Source of the DNA: Halolamina salifodinae
Lineage (GTDB): Archaea > Halobacteriota > Halobacteria > Halobacteriales > Haloferacaceae
Direction of reading: 5' to 3'
NCBI RefSeq assembly: GCF_017874235.1
Contig: NZ_JAGGLC010000003.1
Coordinates: 248,001-312,000 of the forward strand
DNA length: 64,000 nucleotides
The notes under the pieces are model-generated. The model saw nothing but the letters and a program-made list of their open reading frames with translations. It searched no databases and had not been told where the DNA came from. The position numbers were made by a program, and so were the translations under genes. Position 1 is the first letter of the stretch, and every line of letters begins with the position of its first letter. Below are positions 50,566 to 58,441 of this stretch, piece by piece.

Positions 50566-51422
50566 TCTCCCTGAGTATCTTCTTCTACTTCCAACTTATT
50601 GAGTGCGTTCCTGACAGCAACTCTTCCTGCTGAGCTCACTTCGACTGTTTCTCGGATGGCCCGATCTCCACCTTCACCGAGTCTAACGATACCTTGTGTA
50701 GGAGTTTCGATCTTAATAGTGGATACGATGTCGGATTGTATGATACCTTCAAAAGTACCTACATTATCCATCCACTCCGACTGCGGAATTTCAACCGTGA
50801 TCTGATGTGTTCGTGAGACATTCATCATTGATAGAATATCATTTAGGGGGTCAGTCAGTCCAAATCCTTCCTCCTCTCGAAGATCCCCGTCTTGCGGTGG
50901 ACGGGCAAGCGATGCGGTCAAATCATAATCCTCGGAGAAGTCAAATGTTGTCTCACCTATCTGATCTGAGTTCTGTATTGCTCTTATTGCCTCTGATGAG
51001 TACCGTGGATGTAGGTCCATCCCTAAGGAAGCTCCTGCAAAATATGATCCAAACGTATTCTCAACAGCTAGAAAGAGGGTGCCATCAATCTCTTTGACAC
51101 CCATAAGCCCCCGCTGAAATGCTTCTTCATCTTCAGAAAGAACTTCTTCGATCGTCACTTCGTCCCCTTCTCGGCTGAATTGGTGGAGGGCACGGCCCTG
51201 ATTTGTATCCTTGTAAATATCTGCGTGCACAACCTCCGGATCTCCTTCATAGCGAATATCGTCTACAAGAAGTCTCGTCGATTGGTTTTCAAGAACACGC
51301 TCCAAACTCATATCCTCAAGGATGTCCATCATCCTACCCAGGCTCTGATTGATATCTTCATCAACCCTACTGAGCGACGCAGTCTTGACCTTCGGATCTG
51401 CAGTATAGATTAGAAATTTCAT
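50562..51422 (-). CDS. Soluble partner of an unknown two-gene cassette
   Basis: A 286-residue acidic protein starting MKFLIYTADPKVKTASLSRV. It has alternating helices and strands (EDINQSLGRMMDILEDMSLE; DVTIEEVLSEDEEAFQRG lookalikes; GTFEGIIQSDIVSTIKIET) and a helical C-terminus with VSSAGRVAVRNALNKLEVEE. The start at 51422 is preferred to a TTG at 51449 because an ATATATT box (about 51446-51453) lies at leaderless distance. No nuclease, kinase or P-loop motif is evident. It is cotranslated with the four-TM protein. Confidence 0.6.
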   Translation of the reverse strand: MKFLIYTADPKVKTASLSRVDEDINQSLGRMMDILEDMSLERVLENQSTRLLVDDIRYEGDPEVVHADIYKDTNQGRALHQFSREGDEVTIEEVLSEDEEAFQRGLMGVKEIDGTLFLAVENTFGSYFAGASLGMDLHPRYSSEAIRAIQNSDQIGETTFDFSEDYDLTASLARPPQDGDLREEEGFGLTDPLNDILSMMNVSRTHQITVEIPQSEWMDNVGTFEGIIQSDIVSTIKIETPTQGIVRLGEGGDRAIRETVEVSSAGRVAVRNALNKLEVEEDTQGE

Positions 51423-51638
51423 TGGCTGTGGTGTTGACCCTATGAACAATATATCTTACGCGCCAGTCATCAATAGTAACTCTCTCGACGAGGTGGCCAG
51501 AAAACACCGTTCACCCATTCAAAATGGTTCGAACCTCTATTTCCCGTGCATCAACTGGAGATTTCTGCGGGAGGTGGGGGGCGGTGCGGTGTATTTTGCT
51601 GTCCATGTCCCGTTAGGGACAGCGGACAACTTGGAAAA

Positions 51639-52400
51639 TCACTCGTCGACGTACTGATACGCTGACTGATCATATACCAGCTCGTATAGCTTATCCAGGA
51701 TGGTGGGGATGTCGTTTATCCTGTCTAAATCCTCAAGGGGTGACAGAGTAAATCGTTCCTCAACATCATGTACCAAGTCTCGCCGAATTTCTCGTATATG
51801 CCGGACTCCATTCCGAGTTTCATCGTCGATTATACCAGCTTTTGCCAAGAGATCAGCACGCCCCGGGTACGATTGAATCTGGCTCACGAGAACGTTCCCT
51901 GTCCCATCATCCACATCGTCGCTCAGCACCTCTGGAAGGAGGTGCTCCAGCATGTCGTCAACAAATTCGTAAGCCATTGAATACACCAAGGTGACGTTAT
52001 TACCGATGGTGAACCTCCCCGCGCTTTCAGCTACCTGTTTTGCGGCTTCATCATCAAGTAAATCCGCGGGAATAGAGGAAAGGAATTCTTCCGCTTGCTC
52101 TTGGAACTTGTCCTCACCTGCCCCGATCATGGTAGCAATTCTGACCGCCGTGATGTAGTGATACTCGTAATCCTCAATCTCACTAGCATCGGTGAAGACT
52201 ATGTAGTCAGATGCGGCCTTCTCGATCAAATCAGAAGCCTCTCTCGGGTGATCGCTCGTATTCAGACCTTCTCGATCCAGGCGTGATCTCACGTATCCAT
52301 GCACATCGGGAGGATATTCGCTATCGCTATCATCCTCCTGACGATCGTCGTCCATACTCTGGAGTAAGCTTTCAACCTCAAACCATTTTCGCAGATCCAT
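51639..52400 (-). CDS. HEPN-like protein
   Basis: A 253-residue helical protein. Near residue 205 it carries GVRHIREIRRDLVHDVEER, an R-x4-H pattern (R-RDLV-H) at the end of a helix, the hallmark of HEPN RNases and HEPN-type antitoxin-linked toxins. An acidic N-terminal tail and helices such as YHYITAVRIATMIGAGEDKF precede it. No partner nucleotidyltransferase is adjacent. AT-rich codon use like its neighbours. A defence or toxin role is inferred from the motif and location. Confidence 0.65.
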   Translation of the reverse strand: MDLRKWFEVESLLQSMDDDRQEDDSDSEYPPDVHGYVRSRLDREGLNTSDHPREASDLIEKAASDYIVFTDASEIEDYEYHYITAVRIATMIGAGEDKFQEQAEEFLSSIPADLLDDEAAKQVAESAGRFTIGNNVTLVYSMAYEFVDDMLEHLLPEVLSDDVDDGTGNVLVSQIQSYPGRADLLAKAGIIDDETRNGVRHIREIRRDLVHDVEERFTLSPLEDLDRINDIPTILDKLYELVYDQSAYQYVDE

Positions 52401-52443
52401 CTATAGCATCTGCGGAAGAAGAGAAAGGTACGTTTCTCGTGGA

Positions 52444-52569
52444 TCAACTGGAGACTGAGGAAGGTGTGGGGCCGTGATTCCGGAACCGCTCCTTATGGAC
52501 ACAGGCTAAGAGGGATCGACCCACCTTCCGGGACGGCGGGGGCGCTCGGGAGGGGGAGTCGGGAGTCAT
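52444..52569 (-). CDS. Possible 41-residue peptide with its own TATA box
   Basis: MTPDSPSRAPPPSRKVGRSL and a Cys/His-containing tail, basic, unlike the usual acidic proteins here. A strong TTTATAAG box stands at 52622-52630 with the start about 55 bases downstream, so something is probably transcribed leftwards from here, whether coding or not. Otherwise the 270-base gap 52401-52673 is empty. Confidence 0.25.
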   Translation of the reverse strand: MTPDSPSRAPPPSRKVGRSLLACVHKERFRNHGPTPSSVSS

Positions 52570-52673
52570 CGCGATGGCGTCGACGACGATCGAGCGCCGG
52601 ATCGGGGCCAGCGCGCGGGATTGCTTATAAAGAATCAGAACGAACGCGAGTGTTGCCACTGATCTGTCGTGCG

Positions 52674-54698
52674 CTAGCGGAGGGCCTTGTAGGGGGCTCC
52701 GGAGATGACGACCTTGTCCTGGGTTCCGTCGTGGCGTACGAAGTTGTCGTCGGAGACGCGGTGCCCGTCGACGTTCCGGTAGACGACCGTGGCGGTCTTC
52801 GCGAGCTCCCGCGCGGTGTGGCTGCCGGTGGCCTCGGCCGCGTCGAAGCCGTCGCGCATCATCGTCCAGAGGTCGTACCAAGAGAGACGGCGGCCGTCGA
52901 TGCGGAACGTGAAGCCGTCCTGACCTCGGTCGACGTCGACGCCGTGGCGACGGGCCCACGAGAGCAGCGGTGTGTCCTCGAGGCGGCTGTCGTCGACGGC
53001 GGTCTCGAGAGAGGTGACCTGCCCGCGGACCCAATCGGCGACGTCGTCGAAGACCGAGAGGGCGCCGCGAAGCTGGTCGCGAACAGCGCGATCCTCCAGC
53101 GACAGGCGGCCGTTCTCGAGATTGAGCAGGTCGGGGAACGCCCGTGCAGCGCGGTAGATCGTGCTCTTCGAGACGTCGACGGACTCCCGGATCTGCTCCC
53201 AGTGCTTGCCGTCCGGACTGTCGACCAGGTCGGCGAGGACGGCGCGCTCGCTCTCGGAGTGGTCGCCACTGGAGACGTGCTGGCGGACGAGGTCGCGCTC
53301 GGCGTTCTCGATCTCCTGCGTAGGATCGGCGACGAAGTCGACGTCGCGCTGCTCCTCTTCGACCGGGAAGTACGGATCGGCAGTGAAGACGTCCTCGTCG
53401 GCGCGCGTGGGCAAGCCGGCCCACTCGAGGAAGTTGTAGAGCGTGCTGTCGATCTCGTCGACGAGGTCGAACAGGTCGAACTCCTGGTCCGAACGAACGG
53501 GAACAGGATCCGAGCCCTCCCACGGCGTCTCGTCGTCGAGAAGCGAGGGAGAGGCGTGCTGGAGTTCGATCTTCGGGTCGCGGAGCTCGTCCTCGTCGGC
53601 GGAGGTATCGGCACTCCGTGCGTTCAGCGGGTGGTAGCTCTTCAGCCGCTTCGAGTGAGTGCTGTCGGGGATGAGCTTCAACCACCCGGGCGCGTCCATC
53701 GCGATGGACTCGTAGTGGCCGGTGACGTCCTCATCGTCCCAGATGTGGGCACCCTTGCCACCGAGGCGGGGAGCAAGCTGGGAGAGGCGCTCGATCAGGC
53801 CGCCGGAGCCGACGATGTGCTGTTCGGAGAGTTCGCGAGTGACGCGAAGATAGCGGGCGAGTTGGGTACAGCGGCTCCACTCGTGAACTGCCTCGAGGCC
53901 GAAGGGCTCGGGATCGAGGCCGAGTTCGGCGACGAAGCGCTGTAGGAGCTGGTAGACCTGTCTCGGGTGGAGGTTCGAAGAGTTCGACTCCACGCGAACG
54001 CCCTTGGGATGGTCGGCAGGAAAGCCACGAGCACGCGAGCCGTCGGGCTTGCGGGGCTCGGGGAAACCGGGCCGGACGGTGAAGACTGCCTCTTTCTCGC
54101 CGACGTCGTCGACGGCGACGAGAGCGAACTGGAACTCGAGGAAGCGGCCGTCCTCCAGGTCGGAGGCGGTGGCGTAGTCGCGTTGGGCATCGGGGATCGC
54201 CCAACCGTCACGCCAGCACTTCGTCGTCTCGTGGTTCACAACCCACTTGTCGCCGTCGAACTCGAAGCCGTCGACGTCGTCGGCGACGGCTGTCGGATCG
54301 TCGTCGAACGTCCGCCGCAGCTGCCAGAACGGCTCGATGCCGTGCTCTGCGAAGAGGCTCTGGATCCTGAGTTCGTGGGTGTTCGGGCAGACGACCGGGA
54401 AGAGGCCGTCCTGATCAGCGCCGGCGAGCTGATCACGACCCGGACAGGAGTGAACACGCTCGGCGCTGCGGACGGAGAACTCGGCGTCGCAGAAGCGACA
54501 CTCCGCGAGGATCTCGTCCTCGTCGAGCCGATCGGCACCAGTCTGGGCGTCGTCGACGGCGCCTGCCTCGGCGCCGTGGGTCTCCTCGGAGTGGCGCTCG
54601 GCGGCGGCCTGATAGTCGTCGACGTCGCTCTCGACGCTATCCTCTGCGGAAGACCGCACCTCCTCGGCCTGATCGAGGGCGTCCCACTCGGAGCTCAA
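52674..54698 (-). CDS. Large haloarchaeal mobile-element protein with zinc finger and HTH (replication/regulation-like)
   Basis: 674 residues, TTG start inside the preceding stop (TTGA). A disordered acidic N-terminus is followed by a zinc finger (CRFCDAEFSVRSAERVHSC), a long uncharacterised alpha/beta body (RQVYQLLQRFVAELGL; EWSRCTQLARYLRVTRELSE), a helix-turn-helix (HWEQIRESVDVSKSTIYRAA) and a C-terminal domain ending KVVISGAPYKALR. The general type recurs at the ends of haloarchaeal plasmid and proviral operons; a replication or regulatory role is plausible but unproven. No Rep HUH motif seen. Confidence 0.7.
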   Translation of the reverse strand: MSSEWDALDQAEEVRSSAEDSVESDVDDYQAAAERHSEETHGAEAGAVDDAQTGADRLDEDEILAECRFCDAEFSVRSAERVHSCPGRDQLAGADQDGLFPVVCPNTHELRIQSLFAEHGIEPFWQLRRTFDDDPTAVADDVDGFEFDGDKWVVNHETTKCWRDGWAIPDAQRDYATASDLEDGRFLEFQFALVAVDDVGEKEAVFTVRPGFPEPRKPDGSRARGFPADHPKGVRVESNSSNLHPRQVYQLLQRFVAELGLDPEPFGLEAVHEWSRCTQLARYLRVTRELSEQHIVGSGGLIERLSQLAPRLGGKGAHIWDDEDVTGHYESIAMDAPGWLKLIPDSTHSKRLKSYHPLNARSADTSADEDELRDPKIELQHASPSLLDDETPWEGSDPVPVRSDQEFDLFDLVDEIDSTLYNFLEWAGLPTRADEDVFTADPYFPVEEEQRDVDFVADPTQEIENAERDLVRQHVSSGDHSESERAVLADLVDSPDGKHWEQIRESVDVSKSTIYRAARAFPDLLNLENGRLSLEDRAVRDQLRGALSVFDDVADWVRGQVTSLETAVDDSRLEDTPLLSWARRHGVDVDRGQDGFTFRIDGRRLSWYDLWTMMRDGFDAAEATGSHTARELAKTATVVYRNVDGHRVSDDNFVRHDGTQDKVVISGAPYKALR

Positions 54699-55222
54699 GC
54701 CGACTCACCTCCGTCGAAGTCGTCGAGAGCGACCTGTGGATCCTGCTCGCTCTCCGGCGGCTCGTAGATCTCGCTGAAGTGCGCTGGCTCCTCGTCGACA
54801 ACTCGGGCAGCGAGGAGTCGCCGGTGGCAGAAGGCCTCGTTGGCCTCGAGGCAGACGAGCCACACGACGCGCCCGTTGTCGAGTCGATCCCGGAGGGTTT
54901 CGAGGACCTCCTGGGGACCGGCGCGATCGAGGTAGTTCAGGTAGCGCTCACGGAAAGAGACGCCGTCCCACGCGACACGGCGGGCCTCGTCGTCGGTGTC
55001 CGGGACAGACTCGTCCTTCGCTGCGGCCTCTCGCACCGCGTTGTAGGCGTCGAGAAGCTCCTCCGGGGGAGCGAGCGCCGGAACGTTCCGGTCGACGGAG
55101 CGATCGAGGAAGTCGTACTCGTAGCGAACAACGCCGAGCACGAGGTCCTCGTCGGCGACGTCAGCGCTGGCGAGCCCGCCGACGTAGGTCGTGCGGATCT
55201 CGCCCTCGCGATCGGCGCTCAA
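54695..55222 (-). CDS. DUF488-like protein
   Basis: A 175-residue protein whose C-terminal half has RERYLNYLD and VVWLVCLEANEAFCHRRLLA, the strand-then-CHR signature of DUF488 proteins (a small Rossmann-like family with conserved Cys and CHR). The N-terminal half (VLGVVRYEYDFLDRSVDRNV) is less typical. TTG start overlapping the preceding TGA; it overlaps the 674-aa gene by four bases. Biochemical role unknown. Confidence 0.72.
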   Translation of the reverse strand: MSADREGEIRTTYVGGLASADVADEDLVLGVVRYEYDFLDRSVDRNVPALAPPEELLDAYNAVREAAAKDESVPDTDDEARRVAWDGVSFRERYLNYLDRAGPQEVLETLRDRLDNGRVVWLVCLEANEAFCHRRLLAARVVDEEPAHFSEIYEPPESEQDPQVALDDFDGGESA

Positions 55223-55353
55223 GCTGCCTCACCTCCTGACGCCTTGGAAACCGCAGCGGGCAGGCTGGCGAGGCAGTCGCCGCAGTAGGGGCGATCGCTG
55301 GGAACGCCGTCGGCGCCGCAGGGACAGCGACTCGAGGGGAAGATGCCGGTCAA
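55219..55353 (-). CDS. Small zinc-ribbon protein (44 aa), TTG start
   Basis: A 44-residue zinc ribbon: CPCGADGVPSDRPYCGDC. No ATG exists in the frame; the TTG at 55353 overlaps the preceding TGA and is preceded by GGTGAGGC. Coupled at both ends by four-base overlaps. Likely a small DNA- or protein-binding factor. Confidence 0.62.
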   Translation of the reverse strand: MTGIFPSSRCPCGADGVPSDRPYCGDCLASLPAAVSKASGGEAA

Positions 55354-55484
55354 GGCGCCTCACCCCAGAAGTTGGTGATCTGGGCCGGGCGGATCCACGG
55401 CCGGACCCACGCGTCGCCGACCCAGTTCGCTTGGACCGTGGCGCCGTAGACGCGCTCCTTCGGGCCGGGGCTCCACGAAGTCAA
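55350..55484 (-). CDS. Small Trp-rich protein (44 aa), TTG start
   Basis: A 44-residue protein (MTSWSPGPKERVYG; NWVGDAWVRPWIRPAQITNF) with five tryptophans. TTG at 55484 overlaps the preceding TGA. It resembles no family I know. Its reality rests on the four-base coupling on both sides and the shared ribosome-binding context. Confidence 0.55.
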   Translation of the reverse strand: MTSWSPGPKERVYGATVQANWVGDAWVRPWIRPAQITNFWGEAP

Positions 55485-56023
55485 GGCTCACCACCTCCGT
55501 AGAGCGCCGCCAGCGCATCGTCGGCCCACTCGTGCACGCCGCGGGCTTCTTCGACCCAGGTGAGAAGGTCGCCCGCGAGGCTGCGCGGGATCTCCTCGCG
55601 GCTGTCGATCTCGAGGGACCGATCGACGGTGAGGTAGACGACGGTCTCGTCGGGATCGTCCTCCTCGTAGAGCGCGCGGCCGGTCGCGAGCAGCGCGACC
55701 GCGACGAACTGCTCGTCGAACAGCGTCTCGGGAACCTCGTCGAACGTGAGGAACCGATCACCGCGCGTCGCGTACGCGGTGAGGTCCTCGTCGACGGCCT
55801 CCTGGAGGCGCTCCCAGAGCTCGGGATGGCGCGCGCGGTACCGAGCGAGGTGATAGCCGCAGTACGCGACGTCACCCCCGACGGAGGGCCACGGGACGCG
55901 GTAGACGGCGTCCGAGTCGCACGGACCGACTGCGCACGGCTCGTCGTCGACGGCCCCGATCTCGACCTCGAGGGCGGCGCCGACGCCGCTGGTGAACCGC
56001 GCAAAGTCCTGCCCGCGGCTCAT
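55481..56023 (-). CDS. Hypothetical protein with cysteine/histidine site
   Basis: A 180-residue acidic protein. The first third has CAVGPCDSDAVYRVPW and VAYCGYHLARYRARH, a likely C-C-C-H zinc knuckle of the kind found in haloarchaeal mobile-element proteins. The rest is alpha/beta with DLLTWVEEARGVHEWADD at the end. ATG overlaps the preceding stop. Unknown function. Confidence 0.63.
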   Translation of the reverse strand: MSRGQDFARFTSGVGAALEVEIGAVDDEPCAVGPCDSDAVYRVPWPSVGGDVAYCGYHLARYRARHPELWERLQEAVDEDLTAYATRGDRFLTFDEVPETLFDEQFVAVALLATGRALYEEDDPDETVVYLTVDRSLEIDSREEIPRSLAGDLLTWVEEARGVHEWADDALAALYGGGEP

Positions 56024-56130
56024 GGTTCACACCGTCCGTCGTCGAGCGCGGCGCACTCCTGCTCCGGATCGAGGATCGGGAACCCGCAGAACTCGCAGAT
56101 GAGCGTCTCTTCCTCGGAGAGCGCGCTCAT
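56020..56130 (-). CDS. Small zinc-ribbon protein (36 aa)
   Basis: A 36-residue peptide (MSALSEEETLICEFCGFPI; EQECAALDDGRCEP) with CEFC and two more cysteines, a minimal zinc ribbon. It is the first gene of the six-gene operon running to 52674 and overlaps the next by ATGA. Upstream lies about 175 bases of noncoding DNA to the att site. Confidence 0.55.
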   Translation of the reverse strand: MSALSEEETLICEFCGFPILDPEQECAALDDGRCEP

Positions 56131-56302
56131 GCGGACCACCCCCGTCCCCTGAAGCCAGGCCCAGACGGCGTCGACCCGCCCTCCTTTGGGGAGGCTAATC
56201 TCTCTGAGAAGGGGTGATTTCGGGAACCCTCAAAGCCGGAAAACGGAACGCAAGAGGCTTCTAGCGTTGAAACTAGGAACCCTTGCCACGACAGTAAATT
56301 TC

Positions 56303-56320
56303 GAGTGGACTCGCGGGGAT
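56303..56320. repeat. Right attachment site (attR) inside tRNA-Ala 3' end
   Basis: GAGTGGACTCGCGGGGAT, identical to 22482-22499. It covers the acceptor 3' strand and the start of the T-stem of the intact tRNA-Ala gene, the usual target of tyrosine integrases. Confidence 0.8.
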
Positions 56321-56377
56321 TTGAACCCCGGGCCTTCCCCGTGCCAGGGGGATGATCTACCACTGATCTACGAGCCC
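56306..56377 (-). tRNA. tRNA-Ala (anticodon GGC)
   Basis: Reading the minus strand, the acceptor stem GGGCTCG pairs with CGAGTCC, followed by discriminator A. The D-arm is GATC...GATC, the anticodon stem TCCCC/GGGGA encloses CTGGCAC with anticodon GGC, and the T-arm CGGGG-TTCAAAT-CCCCG is perfect. CCA is not encoded. The gene is intact and flanks the integrated element, whose right end lies at its 3' end. Confidence 0.93.
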
Positions 56378-56406
56378 GCTTCGCATCAAACCGTATCGCC
56401 GTCCGG

Positions 56407-56415
56407 TTATTAAGG
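56407..56415 (-). promoter_or_regulatory. TATA box of tRNA-Ala
   Basis: CCTTAATAA on the minus strand, about 30 bases upstream of the mature 5' end of tRNA-Ala, in otherwise GC-rich DNA. Confidence 0.65.
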
Positions 56416-56624
56416 CCTTCGATGCGACCGCACTCCGGCACCGAGTACCATCGACGCCACATCGACGCCACGCGGGATGGAAAGCCATTAAGCCCCTCGA
56501 CGGTCACTCTCCGTTGGGAACAGCACGGCCGCAAATCTGACTTCGCCCACTGGGGGCTTGGGATTGCGGAAGTGTCCGACGCACAGTCGGTCTTTTCGCG
56601 GTCAGTGCCGTTCCAACTCAACCA

Positions 56625-57092
56625 ATGGCACGAATGCACACACGTCGCCGCGGGTCGTCCGGTTCGGACGCCCCCGCGGCAGAGGAGCCGCCGGAGTGGA
56701 GCGACGTCGACGCCGAGGACATCGAGTCCCGCGTCGTCGAACTCGCAGAGCAGGGCCACGACCCGAGTCAGATTGGCCTGAAACTGCGCGACGAGGGCGT
56801 GAAGGGCACGCCCATCCCGGACGTCAAGCTGGCGACCGGGAAGAAAGTCACCGAGATCCTCGAGGAGAACGACGCCACCGACGACCTCCCCGAGGACCTC
56901 CGGAACCTGATGGAGCGCGCAGTCCGCCTGCGCAAGCATATGGGCCGGAACCCGCAGGACGCCCAGAACAAGCGCGCCCTGCAGAACACCGAGTCCAAGA
57001 TCCGTCGCCTGGTGAACTACTACCAGGGCGACAAACTCGACGCCGACTTCGAGTACGAGTACGAAACCGCCGAAGAGATCCTCAAAGGCTAG
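56625..57092 (+). CDS. rps15: 30S ribosomal protein S15
   Basis: A 155-residue archaeal/eukaryotic-type uS15 (bacterial S15 plus an N-terminal extension). Conserved stretches include ARMHTRRRGSSGSD, GLKLRDEGVKGTPIPDVK and the C-terminal LVNYYQ after SKIRRL. It binds the central domain of 16S rRNA. It starts a conserved haloarchaeal operon with the RecJ-like, Pcc1 and S3Ae genes. An ATTAAG element (56488-56493) may be the promoter, leaving a leader of about 110 bases. Confidence 0.95.
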   Translation: MARMHTRRRGSSGSDAPAAEEPPEWSDVDAEDIESRVVELAEQGHDPSQIGLKLRDEGVKGTPIPDVKLATGKKVTEILEENDATDDLPEDLRNLMERAVRLRKHMGRNPQDAQNKRALQNTESKIRRLVNYYQGDKLDADFEYEYETAEEILKG

Positions 57093-58193
57093 ATGTCCAG
57101 CGCGCGCCCAGTCGAGGAGCCACTCGCCGAAACGCTGTCGGCGGCCCCGTTCGTCCGGGTCGCCGCCGCCAGCGACGGTGACAGCCTCGCGGCTGCCGGC
57201 CTCCTCGCCCGGGCGTGTGCCGAACGCGCGATCCCGTTCCAACTCCGCCTCGACGACGAGGCGGCCGCAGCGACCGAGGACGCCGTCACCGTCTCCGTCG
57301 GCCCCACGGCCGTCGACGGTGACGCGAGCCTCGACCACCCGGCGAGTCCGACCGCGTTTACGGTCGCTCGCCGACTCGGCGCCGACCACGACCCGGTCCT
57401 CGCCCTCGCCGGCACAATCGCCGCGGGCGAGACGGTTCGGGCCGCCGAGGACGCACTCGAGGCCGCACAGGAGGCCGGTCTGATCGACCGGGAGCCCGGA
57501 CTGGCGCTCCCGACCGACGAGATCCCGGCCGACCTCGCGGCGTCGACGCTGCTGCACGGCCCGGCCTCGGGCGACGAGGCCGCGGCGGCCGCGGTGGTCA
57601 CCGAACTCGAATCCGAGGAGGAATTCAGCCGCCGACTCGCCTCGCTGGTCACCATCGACGCGGTGGCCGCCGAGGACGCGACCGAACGCGCCGCCCGAGG
57701 GATCGAGCGCGCGCTCCGGCCCTACCGCACGCCCGACGCGCCGTTTGCCACGCTCGGCGGCTACGCCGACGTGCTCAACGCCGCCGCTCGCAGTTCCCCC
57801 GCCGCCGGCATCGCGCTGGCGCTGGGCGAACACGACGGCGCCGACGAAACGGCGCTCGCGGCGTGGCGGGAGTACGGCCGCGCGGTCCACGAGGGCCTCC
57901 GCACCGCGGAGACCCGCCGACACCACGGCGTCTGGGTCCTCGAAACGGACGCAGACCCCGCGGTCCTGCCGGCAGTCGCCCGCCTCGGGCGGGATTTCCG
58001 CTCGCCCGAACCGGTCGCGCTGGCGCTCACCGAGGGCGCCGCGGCCGCCGCGGGCGAGTCCGGAGTCGGCGACGCCGTTTCGACGGCCGCCGACGCGGTC
58101 GGCGGGACCGGTCTCGGCACCGACGCTACTGGACGGGCGCGCTTCGACACGGACACCGAACAGTTCACAGAGACGTTCCGGGAGACAGTATGA
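57093..58193 (+). CDS. RecJ/DHH-like exonuclease-family protein
   Basis: A 366-residue Ala-rich protein one base after the S15 stop. FVRVAAASDGDSLAAAGLLA resembles the first DHH-family strand, where the second aspartate binds metal, and the context (between S15 and Pcc1/S3Ae) is where haloarchaea keep a RecJ-like gene. The DHH triplet itself is not intact in what I read, so it may be an inactive GINS-associated or Cdc45-like relative. Overlaps Pcc1 by ATGA. Confidence 0.7.
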   Translation: MSSARPVEEPLAETLSAAPFVRVAAASDGDSLAAAGLLARACAERAIPFQLRLDDEAAAATEDAVTVSVGPTAVDGDASLDHPASPTAFTVARRLGADHDPVLALAGTIAAGETVRAAEDALEAAQEAGLIDREPGLALPTDEIPADLAASTLLHGPASGDEAAAAAVVTELESEEEFSRRLASLVTIDAVAAEDATERAARGIERALRPYRTPDAPFATLGGYADVLNAAARSSPAAGIALALGEHDGADETALAAWREYGRAVHEGLRTAETRRHHGVWVLETDADPAVLPAVARLGRDFRSPEPVALALTEGAAAAAGESGVGDAVSTAADAVGGTGLGTDATGRARFDTDTEQFTETFRETV

Positions 58194-58441
58194 GCGAGGC
58201 CACAGAGTCGAGCCACGAGGCGACGCTGACCACCACCCACGAGGATTCGCGGGCGGTGGCCGCCGCGCTCGCTCCCGACAACACCGATGCGATGACGACG
58301 AGCGTCGACGGCGAGCAGGTCCGGACCACCATCGTCCGCGAGGACGCGGGTGGGCTGGCCGCGTCCGTCGACGACTACCTCGTCAATCTGACCGTCGCCG
58401 ACGCCGTCTGCGAGACGGCACGCGACACCACTCAACCATGA
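58190..58441 (+). CDS. pcc1: KEOPS complex subunit Pcc1
   Basis: An 83-residue protein with the Pcc1 alpha/beta plan (EATLTTTHEDSRAVAAALAP; VRTTIVREDAGGLAASVDDY; LVNLTVADAVCETAR). Pcc1 dimerises the KEOPS complex that makes t6A37 in tRNA. Four-base overlaps with the genes on both sides. Confidence 0.85.
   Translation: MSEATESSHEATLTTTHEDSRAVAAALAPDNTDAMTTSVDGEQVRTTIVREDAGGLAASVDDYLVNLTVADAVCETARDTTQP

Larger units (their letters stand above)
22482..56320. mobile_element. Integrated element (provirus or plasmid-like island) in tRNA-Ala
   Basis: About 33.8 kb flanked by the 18-base repeat, with a tyrosine integrase just inside the left end and an intact tRNA-Ala at the right. Inside are mobile functions only: integrase, serine recombinase, Orc1/Cdc6, a TFB-like and a PadR-like regulator, many small zinc-finger and membrane proteins, and an AT-richer cargo block. 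The chromosomal genes on both sides are housekeeping-like. No terminase, portal, relaxase or VirB4-type gene was recognised, so its class is open. Confidence 0.85.

Noticed and set aside
50056..51422. Kiwa-type defence pair (KwaA/KwaB)
   Set aside because: Four-TM plus soluble partner fits in outline, but gene order is reversed and I see no convincing KwaB sequence pattern.
52444..53945. Long frames on both strands opposite the 674-aa gene
   Set aside because: Arg-rich shadow translations; the 674-aa frame has zinc-finger and HTH motifs and operon coupling.
22482..56320. Tailed-phage provirus
   Set aside because: No terminase, portal, protease/capsid or tail gene recognised in any frame.
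56127..57926. Minus-strand 599-codon frame
   Set aside because: Opposite S15 and the RecJ-like gene, and it crosses the tRNA; composition is that of a GC-rich shadow.
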